DNA of 64,000 nt, taken from positions 164,592,822-164,656,821 of the forward strand of contig NC_090025.1 of assembly GCF_037176765.1 (NCBI RefSeq). The letters run 5' to 3'. The notes under the pieces were generated by a model that saw nothing but the letters and a program-made list of their open reading frames with translations, had not been told where the DNA came from and ran no database searches. This DNA is from Anolis sagrei (lineage: Eukaryota; Chordata; Lepidosauria; Squamata; Anolidae). A program made the position numbers and the translations under genes. Below, piece after piece: positions 47,901-64,000 of the stretch. Every line of letters begins with the position of its first letter. Position 1 is the stretch's first letter.

Positions 47901-50900
47901 GAATGGAGACGCAGCAGACCCACAAGACTGAAATATCCCAACATCTTATAGAGTGAATGGCGGCCATATTCTCCAGCCACACTCTCAGGATCACCTAGTG
48001 AGATGAAAGAGAGAAGAATATGAGATGACCTCAATGAACTCTACCAGGGAAATGGACAGAAGAGTGAAATGTGTTATCTTGATCAGACCTCCAAAGAGAA
48101 TCAGCTATTGGATAACTGTTTAATTGGACTTTTTTTTCATGAACTGAAAGTATACTAATAGGAATTTTCCCAGAACTGAACATACTACTATTTTCACTAC
48201 TGTACTGTAAGGAGACAGTACATTTTGAAGCAACTGCTACGCTATGGATTTGTGATTGCAAATTTGGGTTAAGTTTTTGTACTTGCAGTCACAGAATATA
48301 TTAATACTATGAGAATGAAAGACTCTGCTTGATCTTACTTTTTTTGGGCATGCAAGTTACATAACAGCTTATTCTGTGTTTTAGAAACTTATAAATAGTT
48401 CAAATTACTCTTATTTTAAAATATACAAACAATTACAATCTAAATCCCCTTCCGCACAGCTGAATAAAATCCCATATTATCTGCTTTGAACTGGAATATA
48501 TGGCAGCATGGACTCAGATAACCCAGTTCAAAGTAGATACTATGTGATTTTCTGCCTTGATATTCTGGGTTCTATGGCTGTGAGGAAGGACCCATAGAGT
48601 ATAGATCTAAATTTATGTAACAGTAAGTCTCATTGAGCATAACAATACTTACACCTTAGGAAACATGCTGAAGACTGTACTGAGATGGAGATAATCCATA
48701 TTTTATCTTGGACATATGATTACCACAATCATAAAACGTAATTTCTTACAGACCAGGTTAACCACTTGTCAAACCTAACCATTAGATTTTTTTTTTTTGT
48801 CGTGTCAGGAGCAACCGCTCCTGTTGTGAGAGAATTGGCTGTCTGCAAGGATGTTGCCCAGGGGACGCCTGGATGATTTTTTTTGATGTTTTATCATCCT
48901 TGTGGGAGGCTTCTCTCATGTCCCCACATGAGGAGCTGGAGCTAATAGAGGGAGCTCATCTGCCTCTCCCCGGATTCAAACCTGCGACCTGTCGGTCTTC
49001 AGTCCTGCCAGCACAGTGCTTTAACCCATTGTGCCACCAGGGGCTCCATTAGATGACTGTTAAGACTATTCAGATTACCAAACTCTGCATAAACAAAGTG
49101 AACACAGTACAAGTAAGCTAAGAGATGTGTGTATTAAGATGTATTTTTCAAATACGTAAGAGGAGAGCTATCTCTTATTACCGCAGTCCTTAGATTTAGC
49201 CAAGAGAATCCAGAAACAACCCATAATAAGCCTCAACCATTTCTGCTATTTTTATTGAAACACACAGCACTCACAGCAAAAACAAAAAAAACAAAAAAAA
49301 AACCCCTGAAATTTCTTCAAGGTCTATAATCAAGATAGAACTTGGGGAGATAAGATTACTTCTCACTTACAAACTCCTGTCTTCTTTTTCTCCTTACCTC
49401 CACTAGTGTAAACCTCTAGCTGCCGATTGATGTTAGATTTGTCCACCAGGGAGTGCAGCACGTTGAGAACACCATGGACATTCCAGATTTTGGGATTTGA
49501 ACGCAGAAAATTAATTTCTTCCTCAGACTTCTTTGCTGTTTTACAGCGGTACTGGCTGAAGGACTGGAACTGCACCACAAGAGAAGGAAGATAACAGAAA
49601 AAGTGGCTTGAAGGCACAGAACAATGTTTAATTGTTGTTGTTTTTAAAGAGGAGAACTGATAAGCACAATCTCAGCAATAACATTTTACCTGATAGATGA
49701 ATTCATCAATAATATCCCATAGCCATTGGTTGGGGAGTTCCAGAGGAGCTGGGCCATCTGCATCTAAAGAAGAATTTATAATTTTAGAGCAATGATGGAA
49801 AACCAAAGGCATTCAGACTGGAACATAAGAAAAGGGTATTCTGCACAAAGGAAAAGAGATGATTTTTTTAAATAAAAAATTAGGTATTTAAATATGACAG
49901 CATTAACAAAGAAGATGTCAATAATAATAATAATAACAACAACAATAATAATAATTTCATTCTTGTACCCCATCTCCATCTCCCCAAAGGGACTAGGAGT
50001 GGCTTACCCTAAAACAGAGCATAAAATAAACATACAATACAATGCAACAAAGTAAAATATATAGCATATAAAAACGCCAATTTAAAACTCAGAACAATAC
50101 CCAATAACCTATGGTGACAACTACCATAAGATATGGCCAGACTGTAAAATGTTCCAATAATAAGAATGAAAGATCAACTAGGGGATCAAGAATGTAACAC
50201 TGGGTGGTCAAATTGAATAGATTTCATTCCTGGAATATTTTCACAACAGCAAAAATAATATATACACAATAAGACACTAGGAACTCACTTAGAATATAGT
50301 TAAAAAGACTGCAGTAATTGTAGTAAGATTCAAATCTCTGTTCCAAAGATGGACCGCCCTGCAATAAAAAAGGAAGCATGAGGATGATAAAAATGCTTGC
50401 ACATTCAACTGCCTGGGTTTTAAAGGAATTAACATCTGACTTAAAAGTCACCCATAACCATCACATGCCCAGAGTTCAACTCAAGGACAAACTAAAGCCG
50501 ATACTTACACTGACTTTTGCATAGATGTGTCTATAATACAGCTCCTTGTATAAAATAAGAAAAACAGCATCTACAAGAAATGAAAAAAATATTATTACCA
50601 TAATCATAATATATAATTTCTTACTGACCAGGCTAACCACTTGTCAATATCCCATCTGTTAAATGGGTTCTTCAAGGTGGCTGACATACTTTACAGTGGA
50701 GTTGTGTGTGTGTGTGTGTGGGGGGGGGCACGGAACAGACAGAGCTGGGAGAGCCTTAACTGGACCCATGAAACTGGTATATTTTTCCCTGGGAAAACAT
50801 GGCTAAAAAGAGACTGTCCTACAGGACAAACTTGCATTACAATACAAAACACGTCATTAAAGCAGCTACCTTCAGAATAATTAAAACACACTTGCTCCAT

Positions 50901-53900
50901 ACTGTAACAAAGCCATTTTGGCTCACCTAAGACACATGCCACAATAACACTTTCCTTAAGGCAAGCTGTATTTTTGTAAGCTTGCCAGAAAAGAAAAATA
51001 GAAAATACTCACCATTTCCAACCTGAGGGGCAATTGCCTCTGCTTCTGGCCATGGTGTGTTTTTAAAAAATCTTTCTGTCAACTTGGTCCAGCTAAATAC
51101 AAAAAAAAAGTTGAAATGACAGGTCAAAATATACTCAAAAATAATAGATAACAATCTAAAAACTTGTTCTGCTTTTTGCAAGTTTTAAATCAAAACAATT
51201 AAACAGACCTCTTCAGAAGAAGGGGAAAAGAGCTTCCCCCCTCCCCCTCCAGAAAGTCTCAGGTTCTAACAGCTAGAGCTAGAATCGTAGAATCATAGAG
51301 TTGGAAGACACCTTGTGGGCTATCCAGTCCAACCCCCTGCCAAGAAGCAGGAAAATCACATTCAAAGCACCCCCGACTGATGGCCATCCAGGCTTTGTTT
51401 GAAAGCCTCCAAGGAAGGAGCCTCCACCTAGAAGAAAGCTCACTGGAGATTTAGGTCCCTTCCACCCAGATGTATAAAATCCATATTGAACTAGATTATA
51501 TGGCAGTGTGGACTCAGATAATCCAGTTCAAAGCAGATGTCATGGATTATCCACCTTGATATTCTGGATTATATGGAGGAAGGGCCCCCGGACTCAATAG
51601 GCTGACCAGAAACTTCGCTATCTAATCCTCAACTACTTCCAACTTAGGCCCCTTCCACACAGCCAAATAACCCAGAATATCAAGGTTGATGATCCACAAT
51701 ATCTGCTATTTACTGGATTATCTGAGTCCACACTGCCTGATAATCCAGTTCAATGTAGATACAGCTGTGTGGAAGGGGCCTAAGTTTAAATCATTGTGGA
51801 TCTTAGGCTCACCCATTTTGCATCTCAAGAGTTAATATAACTGATTGAATCACAGCCCTTTATTTAACCCCCAGGAAAATAAATTCATACCTGTTTTCAT
51901 AGATGTCCTGGATTTCATACACCTTTTGGTCAATGACATCACTAGATACACGACTGGCCTGCAGCTCATATACTTTCTGGTCAATCAGATCAGACACAGT
52001 TTTGTGGAAGTATTGGATGAAATTTTTTATTACTTCAGGAATAACTTGATAGGTTTGCTGTTCATATTGTCGTTCATAGGCTAGATCCTGTTTGGGATCT
52101 CCTGTGAGATATAACATTGATAAAGTCAAAAAATGTGAAGGCATAAAGTAAAAACAGTGTGGATTCCAATCTTGGAGGACTTGTCAGTACCTTTTAGATA
52201 TTTTCCCCCCAAATTTTGATACATATTACTATGAATAAAGCTGAACCCCAAGGAGAATAAGCAATGGAAAAATGTAAATTGCTTATTTTAATTTGGGAGC
52301 ATTATGTTTAATAAAGTAAAGAGACCTCAGGTTAAATGAAAAATATAAGTAGCACCTGAGGCATGCTACAAATGCATAAACCAGCTCAGGAGTTAGTAGT
52401 TCAGGGGTTACTTTGTTTAATCAAAATTTCTGAGTTCTGGATTTCAAACACTTTTTTTGTATCTTCCTATTAACTACAAACAAAAAGAGGCAACACTGAA
52501 AGAAGCAAAACAACTGGTTTGAACTTTGTACAAAGTCACTACATTCAATACAAAGCCATTCTTTTTCTTTAGCCATGAACAAAGGGTTTCCAAAGTGGCC
52601 AAAACTACACACAAATTCTGGAGAGTGGCACCATTGTTTCCCAAACCCATCCATTAATGCCTTTGAATTATACATAGGAAACAGTAGAACTATTTTACTA
52701 TGCTTGCCAGACTAGAAACTGGTGAGGGCTTCTGTACCTTTAATGTTTCCACTGAAGTGGGACTCTCAGGAGGTGCTGACTGTCTTGCAACCAGGAAACA
52801 AACACCTCCTGAAATTTCATAAGAACCCTTTCCAGTTGTCACTTTAACCACTCTATACAGGTTGAGCAATCAAAATACTTGGGGCCAGAAGTGTTTTGGG
52901 TTTTTTAATGGATTTTGGAATATCTGTGAATGAAGTGAATACAAGCATAATGTTCTGTGTGAAACCACATCTTATGCCATTTTGCAGATCCTAGTGTATT
53001 ATTAATTCACAACTTGTGTTATGTATGAGATGCAAGGTAGGAGAGAGGCTAAAGGTATAAGATACCTATATTTGGCATACTGAACAAATATCTGGGAAGC
53101 CTGCCAGCGTCTATCTTGATATGAGGAGTGCCATATCTACCACTTCAAAGCCAGAAGGTGAGTCTACACTATAGAATAAATGCAGTTTAACACCACTTTA
53201 ATGGGGAGTTGCAGTTTGGTGAGGCACCAGAATCCCATGGCAGAAAATATCTTGTAAAACTACCACTCTCAGGACTCCATAGCATCAAGCCACGGCAGTT
53301 AAAGTGGTGGTAAACTACATCCAGCGGGAAGATAACGGCACTCCATGCAGTCATGCTGGCGACATGACCTTGGAGGTGTCTACAAACAATACTGGCTCTT
53401 CGGCTTAGAAATGGAGATAAACACCAACCCCCAGAGTCAGACACAACTGAACTTAATGTCAGGGGAAAACCTTTACCTTTACTAAACTACATTAATTCTA
53501 CAGTCTAGATGTACCCAGAAGCAGGTAACTAGTACCAAACGTTTCAAATTTTGAAGTATTTCGGGTTACTTTTATCCCTTGCAGAAAACTATTTCTAGAC
53601 AGGACTATTATTAAAAGGGGAAGCAAGAACTCACCGGTGTGTGTGTCATAGTCTCCTGGGTAGGTATAAGGATCATAGGCACCCTGGAAATCAAGAAAGG
53701 AAAGACGTTCAGTCCACCTGTTGTGCATCTCCAAAATATGGTTTGACATCACTTCAACTGTTATGACTCAATGCTCTGGATTGTCCATCTCAAGGGCACC
53801 TGCCTGCCTTCCTGGCCTCCGCAGAGCTTCTGGAGCCAAGCAGGCAGCAGCAGGCCAGGGAGGCAGGCCTTCCCTGCTGCACCTCAGGCCGCCACACTTT

Positions 53901-56085
53901 CGGGGTCCCTGGCCTCCACTGGACGTAAATATTTATTATTAATATTTTCAAAAACCCACAAAACGAGTCTGCTAGAAGCAAACTGTGAAGTGCTGGTTTT
54001 AGCCTATAAAATCCTAAACAGTTCTGGCCCAAATTACCTGTTCGAACGCATCTCTCCTTATGAACCTTCCAGGACTTTAAGATCATCTGGGGAGGCCCCG
54101 CTCTCAGTCCCGCCTTCGTCACAAGCACGGCTGGTGGGGACGAGAGACAGGGCCTTCTCAGTGGTGGCCACTTGGCTATGGAACGACCTCCCTAAGGACA
54201 TCAGATTGGACCCCTCCCTTTTAACATTTTGGAAGAGAGCTAAAACTTGGCTTTTTGAGCAGGCATTTGCAAATACAGTGTAACAGACATAGGAAAAGGG
54301 AATGGTTTGATGATGTGATTGGATGATGTTTTTAACGAGGAGACCCTAATGATACATGCTTTTATTGATTCTGTTATAGTTTTATTATTTGAATGTTTTA
54401 TTATATTGAAATTGTATTTTATGGTATTGGTACCAATTGTAAACCATCCCAAGTCGCTGGCGGGCTGAGAGAGACGGTATAGACAAATATAAATGGCTGG
54501 CAGGCTGAGAGAGACGGTATAAATAAATAAATAGCGAAGGAACACTGTACAGACAGTTCCTGAGTTAGAAATTACTGATTTACATACAACTCATAGTTAA
54601 GGACAGGAGTGAGATAATGGGAAGTGAGAGAAATCTACCCTTTGGAAGGGAAATGCGCTCCTGAAAGAGTTATCATGGGAAAAGGTGTCTCGACTGAAGC
54701 TTGATCTGGGCACCACAATTGAAGAGAGATATTGACAAGCTGGAATGTGTCCAGAGGAGGGCGACTAAAATGATCAAGGGTTTGGAGAACAAGCCCTATG
54801 AGGAGCGGATTAAGGAGCTGGGCATGTTTAGCCTGAAGAAGAAAAGGCTGAGAGGAGATATGATAGCTATGTATAAATATGTGAGAGAAAGCCACAGGGA
54901 GGAGGGAGCAAGCTTGTTCTCTGCTTCCCTGTAGACTAGGATGGTGAACAGTGGCTTCAAACTACAATAAAGGAGGTTCCGTCTTTTTTAAATTTTTTTT
55001 GGTCGTGTCAGGAGAAACCTGAGAAACTGCAAGTTGCTTCTGGCCGTCTGCAAGGACATTGCCCAGGGGATGCCTGGATGATTTTTTGATGTTTTATCAT
55101 CCTTGTGGGAGGCTTCTCTCATGTCCCCGCATGAGGAGCTGGAGCTGATAGAGGGAGCTCATCTACCTCTCCCTGGATTCGAACCTGTGGCCTGTCGGTC
55201 TTTAGTCCTGCGCCACCGGGGGCTCCAATATTCCGTCTGAACATGAGGAAGAACTTCCTGACTGTGAGAGCCGTTCAGCAGTGGAACTCTCTGCCCCGGA
55301 GTGTGGTGGAGGCTCCTTCTTTGGAAGTTTTTAAACAGTGGCGGATGGCCATCTGTCAGGGGTGCTTTGAATGCAATCTTCCTGCTTCCTGGCAGGGGGG
55401 TTGGACTGGATGGTCCATGAGGTCTCTTCCAATTCTATGATCACCAATCCTTGTTTCCACAAGAAGCCAAATGTTTTCAAAAACCAATTATCACAGGGAC
55501 AGAAAGTGAGCGGAGATATTCTGAACAACAGCACAGACCGCATAACAAGCACCATAAAGGTGTAAACCCTTCCATATGTTATCCAAAGCGATATATTTGG
55601 CTGGTGTTCAACTTAAAGAATGCATTTGTTCCGGCTTACATACAAATTTAACAACAAACTTACAGAGCATATCTTGTATTGTTGAAGGCTTTCATGGCCG
55701 GAATCACTGGGTTGTTGTAGGTTTTTCGGGCTATATGGCCATGTTCTAGAGGCATTTTCTCCTGACGTTTCGCCTGCATCTATGGCAAGCATCCTCAGAG
55801 GTCCTCACTACCTCTGAGGATGCTTGCCATAGATGCAGGCGAAACGTCAGGAGAAAATGCCTCTAGAACATGGCCATATAGCCCGAAAAACCTACAACAA
55901 CCCAGAGCATATCTTGTTCGCAATGCCTGTAATAGGCCCCCCTCTTCCCCGCCCCCATCTCAGTCCCAGTTCCCCCTCCACATGGCTGCCTTAATCAGTC
56001 CCTCCTGGGCTCTGCTCCCTCCCTCCCGCCGCCGAGAGAAGCTCCCAGGCCGCACCTCATCGTAATCTTCCGCCCCGTAAGACAT
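37426..56085 (-). CDS. EIF3L: eukaryotic translation initiation factor 3 subunit L, complete
   Basis: EIF3L is a cytoplasmic subunit of the eIF3 complex, which helps load mRNA and initiator tRNA on the 40S ribosome. The 13 coding exons (minus strand) are 56085-56056, 53683-53635, 52101-51891, 51092-51013, 50570-50509, 50358-50289, 49763-49690, 49569-49398, 47994-47840, 46242-46072, 44607-44110, 40829-40749 and 37464-37426. They total 1692 nt including TGA, or 563 residues against 564 in human as I recall. Every junction is AG/GT and in phase. The protein starts [18 protein letters not shown]. Its middle contains the helical repeats around [20 protein letters not shown]. The large exon 11 (166 codons) carries most of the C-terminal PCI domain, including [19 protein letters not shown]. 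The protein ends [12 protein letters not shown]. The start context GCCATG is good. The exon 11 donor GTCTGT is weak. Introns are full of SINEs and LINEs. Confidence 0.97.
37868..38217 (+). mobile_element. Sauria-type SINE in EIF3L last intron
   Basis: TGGTGGTGCAGTGGGTTAAA, AGTTTGAATCCGGGGAG, GAAAACATGCAAATGTGAGT and AACCTTTATCTTTACC. CAAAGTTAG on both sides (37858 and 38215 regions) is a likely target duplication. Confidence 0.85.
38320..38653 (+). mobile_element. Sauria-type SINE, second copy in same intron
   Basis: GCGCCCCTGATGGCGAAATG, GATTGAATCTGAGGAGCG, GACCTTGGAGGTGTCGATGG and AACCTTTATCTTTATC. Same orientation as its neighbour 100 bp away but differently diverged, so a separate insertion. 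Confidence 0.85.
39139..39880 (+). repeat. degenerate ~137-bp tandem repeat, five units
   Basis: Units begin with GGTGAACTACAACTCCC-like sequence near 39139, 39268, 39404, 39541 and 39679 (spacings 129, 136, 137, 138). Each contains TGTGTGCCAAGTTTGGTCC and a GGTTCACAGTGCTCTCT block. The same module occurs antisense at 25790-26158, so it is the inside of a repeat family. Confidence 0.75.
40150..40225 (-). mobile_element. L2-like LINE 3' tail, antisense
   Basis: TATTTATTGAAGTTGTATCC, CACTTTTCTCCCAAGGTGAG and TCCAAGGTGGCTTCC. Confidence 0.5.
41374..43373. mobile_element. solo LTR-like fossil (LTR-element kin) carrying a LINE insertion
   Basis: Ends TGTCCTGTTTTGC and CCCCAACA (TG...CA). A 5-bp duplication CTGCC/CTGCA flanks it at 41369-41373 and 43374-43378. 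Without the inner LINE it is about 480 bp. There is no internal coding region, so it is a lone terminal repeat. It is old but younger than the Penelope-like unit it splits. Confidence 0.65.
41568..43074 (+). mobile_element. 5'-truncated LINE with reverse-transcriptase palm (Jockey-superfamily-like)
   Basis: 1507 bp with a 10-bp target duplication ACGAAGTCCT at 41558-41567 and 43075-43084. The RT reads [20 protein letters not shown], then [40 protein letters not shown] and [13 protein letters not shown], so the catalytic YADD box is intact. Past 42115 the frame is broken by stops and shifts: 42242-42670 and 42731-42961 carry further pieces, the last with the Cys-His finger [17 protein letters not shown]. 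It ends AAATAAAAATAAAAT. The clade assignment is tentative; the YADD and zinc-knuckle tail fit Jockey/L2-group LINEs. Confidence 0.85.
44946..45130 (-). mobile_element. L2-like LINE 3' tail, antisense, with AAT microsatellite
   Basis: About 14 copies of AAT, then TTTATTTATGTACCGCCC, TATCTCCCCAAGAAGACTCA and GGGCGGTTTCCAACATAGGG. It lies in EIF3L intron 10. Confidence 0.75.
45242..45397. mobile_element. fused fragments of two MITE families
   Basis: 45247-45358 is the GGGCAAACTTCGG palindromic repeat. It passes straight into TTGATATTCTGGGTTATATG and GTGTGGAAGGGCCC, the right half of the GGCCC-ended MITE. Confidence 0.65.
46960..47168. repeat. 200-bp polypyrimidine (TTCC/CCCT) tract
   Basis: Almost uninterrupted C/T on the plus strand, with irregular TTCC and CCCT units. 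On the EIF3L RNA strand it is GGAA-rich. It lies in EIF3L intron 9. Confidence 0.9.
48448..48596. mobile_element. GGCCC-type MITE, diverged ends
   Basis: CCCCTTCCGCACAGCTGAAT, TATCTGCTTTGAACTGGAAT, CAGTTCAAAGTAGATAC and GGCTGTGAGGAAGGACCC. Confidence 0.7.
48788..49047 (-). mobile_element. short tRNA-derived SINE, antisense, with target duplication
   Basis: T-run then GTCGTGTCAGGAGCAACCGC to TGTGCCACCAGGGGCTCC. CCATTAGAT flanks it (48779-48787, 49046-49054). It lies in EIF3L intron 8. Confidence 0.9.
49919..50060 (-). mobile_element. L2-like LINE 3' tail, antisense, with AAT/AAC repeat
   Basis: AATAATAATAATAACAACAA, TACCCCATCTCCATCTCCCC and AAAGGGACTAGGAGTGGC. It lies in EIF3L intron 6. Confidence 0.65.
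50706..50729 (+). repeat. TG microsatellite running into a G tract
   Basis: TGTGTGTGTGTGTG followed by nine G, in EIF3L intron 4. Confidence 0.85.
51287..51430 (-). mobile_element. CR1 LINE 3' end, antisense
   Basis: AATCATAGAGTTGGAAGACA, CCAACCCCCTGCCAAGAAGC and GATGGCCATCCAGGC, the CR1 3' UTR. Confidence 0.85.
51452..51593. mobile_element. GGCCC-type MITE
   Basis: GGTCCCTTCCACCCAGATGT to TTATATGGAGGAAGGGCCC with the TTCAAAGCAGATGT block. Confidence 0.7.
51647..51780. mobile_element. GGCCC-ended MITE
   Basis: GGCCCCTTCCACACAGCC and the exact inverse-type end GTGTGGAAGGGGCC. It lies 54 bp from the previous copy, in EIF3L intron 3. Confidence 0.8.
52853..53100. mobile_element. Tigger/pogo-like remnant
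   Basis: CAGGTTGAGCAATCAAAAT, CTTGGGGCCAGAAGTGTTTT and GGATTTTGGAATATCTG match one end of the element type at 14053-14382. The far end is lost. Confidence 0.55.
53158..53512. mobile_element. family-2 MITE split by a SINE
   Basis: GGTGAGTCTACACTATAGAA at the left and ACAGTCTAGATGTACCC at the right, with AGA on each side. It is interrupted at 53321-53482. Confidence 0.8.
53321..53482 (+). mobile_element. 5'-truncated Sauria-type SINE inside the MITE
   Basis: CCAGCGGGAAGATAACGGCA to AACCTTTACCTTTAC. TAAACTACAT is duplicated at 53311-53320 and 53483-53492, so the insertion is clean and younger than the MITE. Confidence 0.9.
53935..54535 (+). mobile_element. L2-like LINE, ORF2 C-terminus and 3' end
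   Basis: Open frame with [40 protein letters not shown] and [20 protein letters not shown], the conserved tail of L2-group ORF2. Then a TTTTATTATTT-rich 3' UTR and a duplicated terminal motif (GGCGGGCTGAGAGAGACGGT and GGCAGGCTGAGAGAGACGGT). 5'-truncated. EIF3L intron 1. Confidence 0.85.
54690..55445 (+). mobile_element. CR1 LINE, ORF2 C-terminus and 3' UTR, split by a SINE
   Basis: [40 protein letters not shown] and [20 protein letters not shown]. After the SINE (54985-55230) come [20 protein letters not shown] and the 3' UTR GGGGGTTGGACTGGATGG with AATTCTATGAT. Confidence 0.9.
54985..55230 (-). mobile_element. short tRNA-derived SINE in CR1, antisense
   Basis: GGTCGTGTCAGGAGAAACC to CGCCACCGGGGGCTCC. 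TTCCGTCT is duplicated at 54977-54984 and 55231-55238. Confidence 0.9.
55678..55905. mobile_element. Penelope-like hairpin insertion: 96-bp perfect inverted repeat
   Basis: Arms 55707-55802 and 55810-55905 are exact reverse complements over 96 bp with a 7-nt spacer (CCTCACT). CAGAGCATATCTTGT occurs at 55663-55677 and 55903-55917 as a 15-bp target duplication, so this is a complete insertion. The arm sequence (TATATGGCCATGTTCTAGAG, GTTTCGCCTGCATCTATGG) matches the older unit at 40932. EIF3L intron 1, 150 bp from exon 1. Confidence 0.85.
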
Positions 56086-56424
56086 GGCGGAGTTTTGAAG
56101 GACAGCCCGGAACCGCCGCGCGACGCCAAGCAGCCGGATGAAACGAGGACTCGGTGGGAAGGAAAGAATTCCGGTCTGCACTTTGTACGTCACTTCCGTT
56201 AGTAACCGGAAGCCGTTGGGGAAAACGCTCCCGTGTGCTGACAGAGTGAGGATTCAGTCAAGAGCGTGGTTGGCTCCGTCGCGCACGTGACTGAACCCCG
56301 GCGCTTTTTTGCCCCTTTGCTCTTCCCGTCGTTGCTATGGTGACGCAAGTGCTCCCGCCTCCTCGGCCTTCGCGTTTCTAATCTTAGGCCTTGAGAAGAA
56401 GGAGGAGAAGAGGCGGCGGCGGGG
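56086..56424. promoter_or_regulatory. EIF3L/ANKRD54 bidirectional CpG-island promoter
   Basis: The 339 bp between the two divergent start codons sits in CpG-rich DNA (about 55930-56700) without a TATA box. Visible site matches are a CRE-like TACGTCA (56186-56192) fused to an ETS-type ACTTCCG (56192-56198), a second ETS core CCGGAAG (56206-56212), an E-box CACGTG (56284-56289), and a 14-bp X-box GTTGCTATGGTGAC (56331-56344) that runs into a TGACGCAA ATF-like site. ETS and CRE pairs are common in housekeeping bidirectional promoters; the X-box is the RFX-factor site. Binding itself is inferred. Confidence 0.8.
56156..56166 (-). promoter_or_regulatory. EIF3L: candidate 5'-terminal oligopyrimidine (TOP) tract of EIF3L
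   Basis: On the minus strand CTTTCCTTCCC starts with C and runs for 11 pyrimidines, 71-81 nt upstream of the EIF3L ATG. Several eIF3 subunit mRNAs (e, f, h) are known TOP mRNAs. If transcription began at the C at 56166, the leader would be 81 nt and the message would be a TOP candidate. The start site is not visible in DNA. Confidence 0.35.
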
Positions 56425-63568
<7,144 letters not shown>

Positions 63569-64000
63569 TGAATCCCGATCTGCCTGTTCACATTTAGAGC
63601 ATATTCCAAAGGGTGTTTTAAAAAAGAAATCCTTGTTTTCTGTACTTTGAACATTGCATGAATGAGAGTAATTATCTTTGTTTACTTGGGTATTCCTTAT
63701 TTTTAAAAAAAGCCCATATGAAATCCATTGAATAGCCATAGTAATCTCCTTTAAAAAGCTGGCATGACCCAAAAGCTTATATGTTAGATTGGGAACCTGC
63801 ATAGGCAGTCCATTAGTTGGAGCTTTTCCATTTTGAAGATCTCAGAGTGGTTGAATTTTGTGGTCACTTCCCTGGCTCAAAGACATGATAAAGCCCATTT
63901 TCTAATAGGCTTGGAAGAAAAATGCAGAAATTGAAGTGACCAGACGGCTCTTCTCATTGTGAACACAGGCCTCCCCGTGCCTGAAAGAGCCAGAGAATAG

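Noticed and set aside
53771-54283. 170-codon frame as a possible gene
   Set aside because: The C-terminal part is L2-like ORF2; the N-terminal Pro-rich part is unrelated intronic sequence read through by chance.
63900-64000. Next ANKRD54 exon near the right edge
   Set aside because: The sequence does not encode the expected IIHMLREYLERL-like continuation in any frame.

Overview
This window is vertebrate nuclear DNA, most likely from a squamate reptile and probably an iguanian lizard (Anolis-like). Three spliced protein genes carry unmistakable vertebrate sequences. The DNA between exons holds the repeat mix typical of squamates: Sauria-type SINEs ending in AACCTTTACC, a shorter tRNA-derived SINE, CR1, L2-like, L1 and BovB/RTE LINE pieces, Penelope-like inverted units, and many short hAT-like and other DNA transposons. 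The species is inferred from repeats alone.

Gene layout. MICALL1 lies on the minus strand: its first five coding exons (22148 down to 1397) are present and the rest runs off the left edge. An intergenic stretch of about 15 kb (22.4-37.3 kb) consists mostly of repeats, and I see no gene in it. EIF3L is complete on the minus strand: 13 coding exons from 56085 down to 37426, all in phase, giving a 563-residue protein. ANKRD54 is on the plus strand: its first six coding exons (56425-63469) are present and the rest runs off the right edge. Only 339 bp separate the EIF3L and ANKRD54 start codons, inside a CpG-rich segment that must act as a bidirectional promoter. The order ANKRD54-EIF3L-MICALL1, with these relative orientations, matches human 22q13.1 as I recall it.

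The three genes are neighbours, not a pathway. EIF3L is a subunit of translation initiation factor eIF3. MICALL1 is an endosomal recycling scaffold. ANKRD54 is a small ankyrin-repeat shuttling adaptor.

The most interesting material is structural. It includes a perfect 96-bp inverted repeat with a 7-nt loop in EIF3L intron 1, bounded by a 15-bp target-site duplication. A three-level nest (LINE inside an LTR-like fossil inside a Penelope-like inverted repeat) has duplications at both inner levels. An approximately 100-bp minisatellite with alternating 103/92-bp spacing sits beside MICALL1 exon 1. An L2-like LINE tail abuts the ANKRD54 exon 2 splice acceptor, so the branch point is probably transposon-derived. 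The bidirectional promoter carries an X-box, two ETS-type sites, a CRE-like site and an E-box. I found no convincing new multi-gene system.
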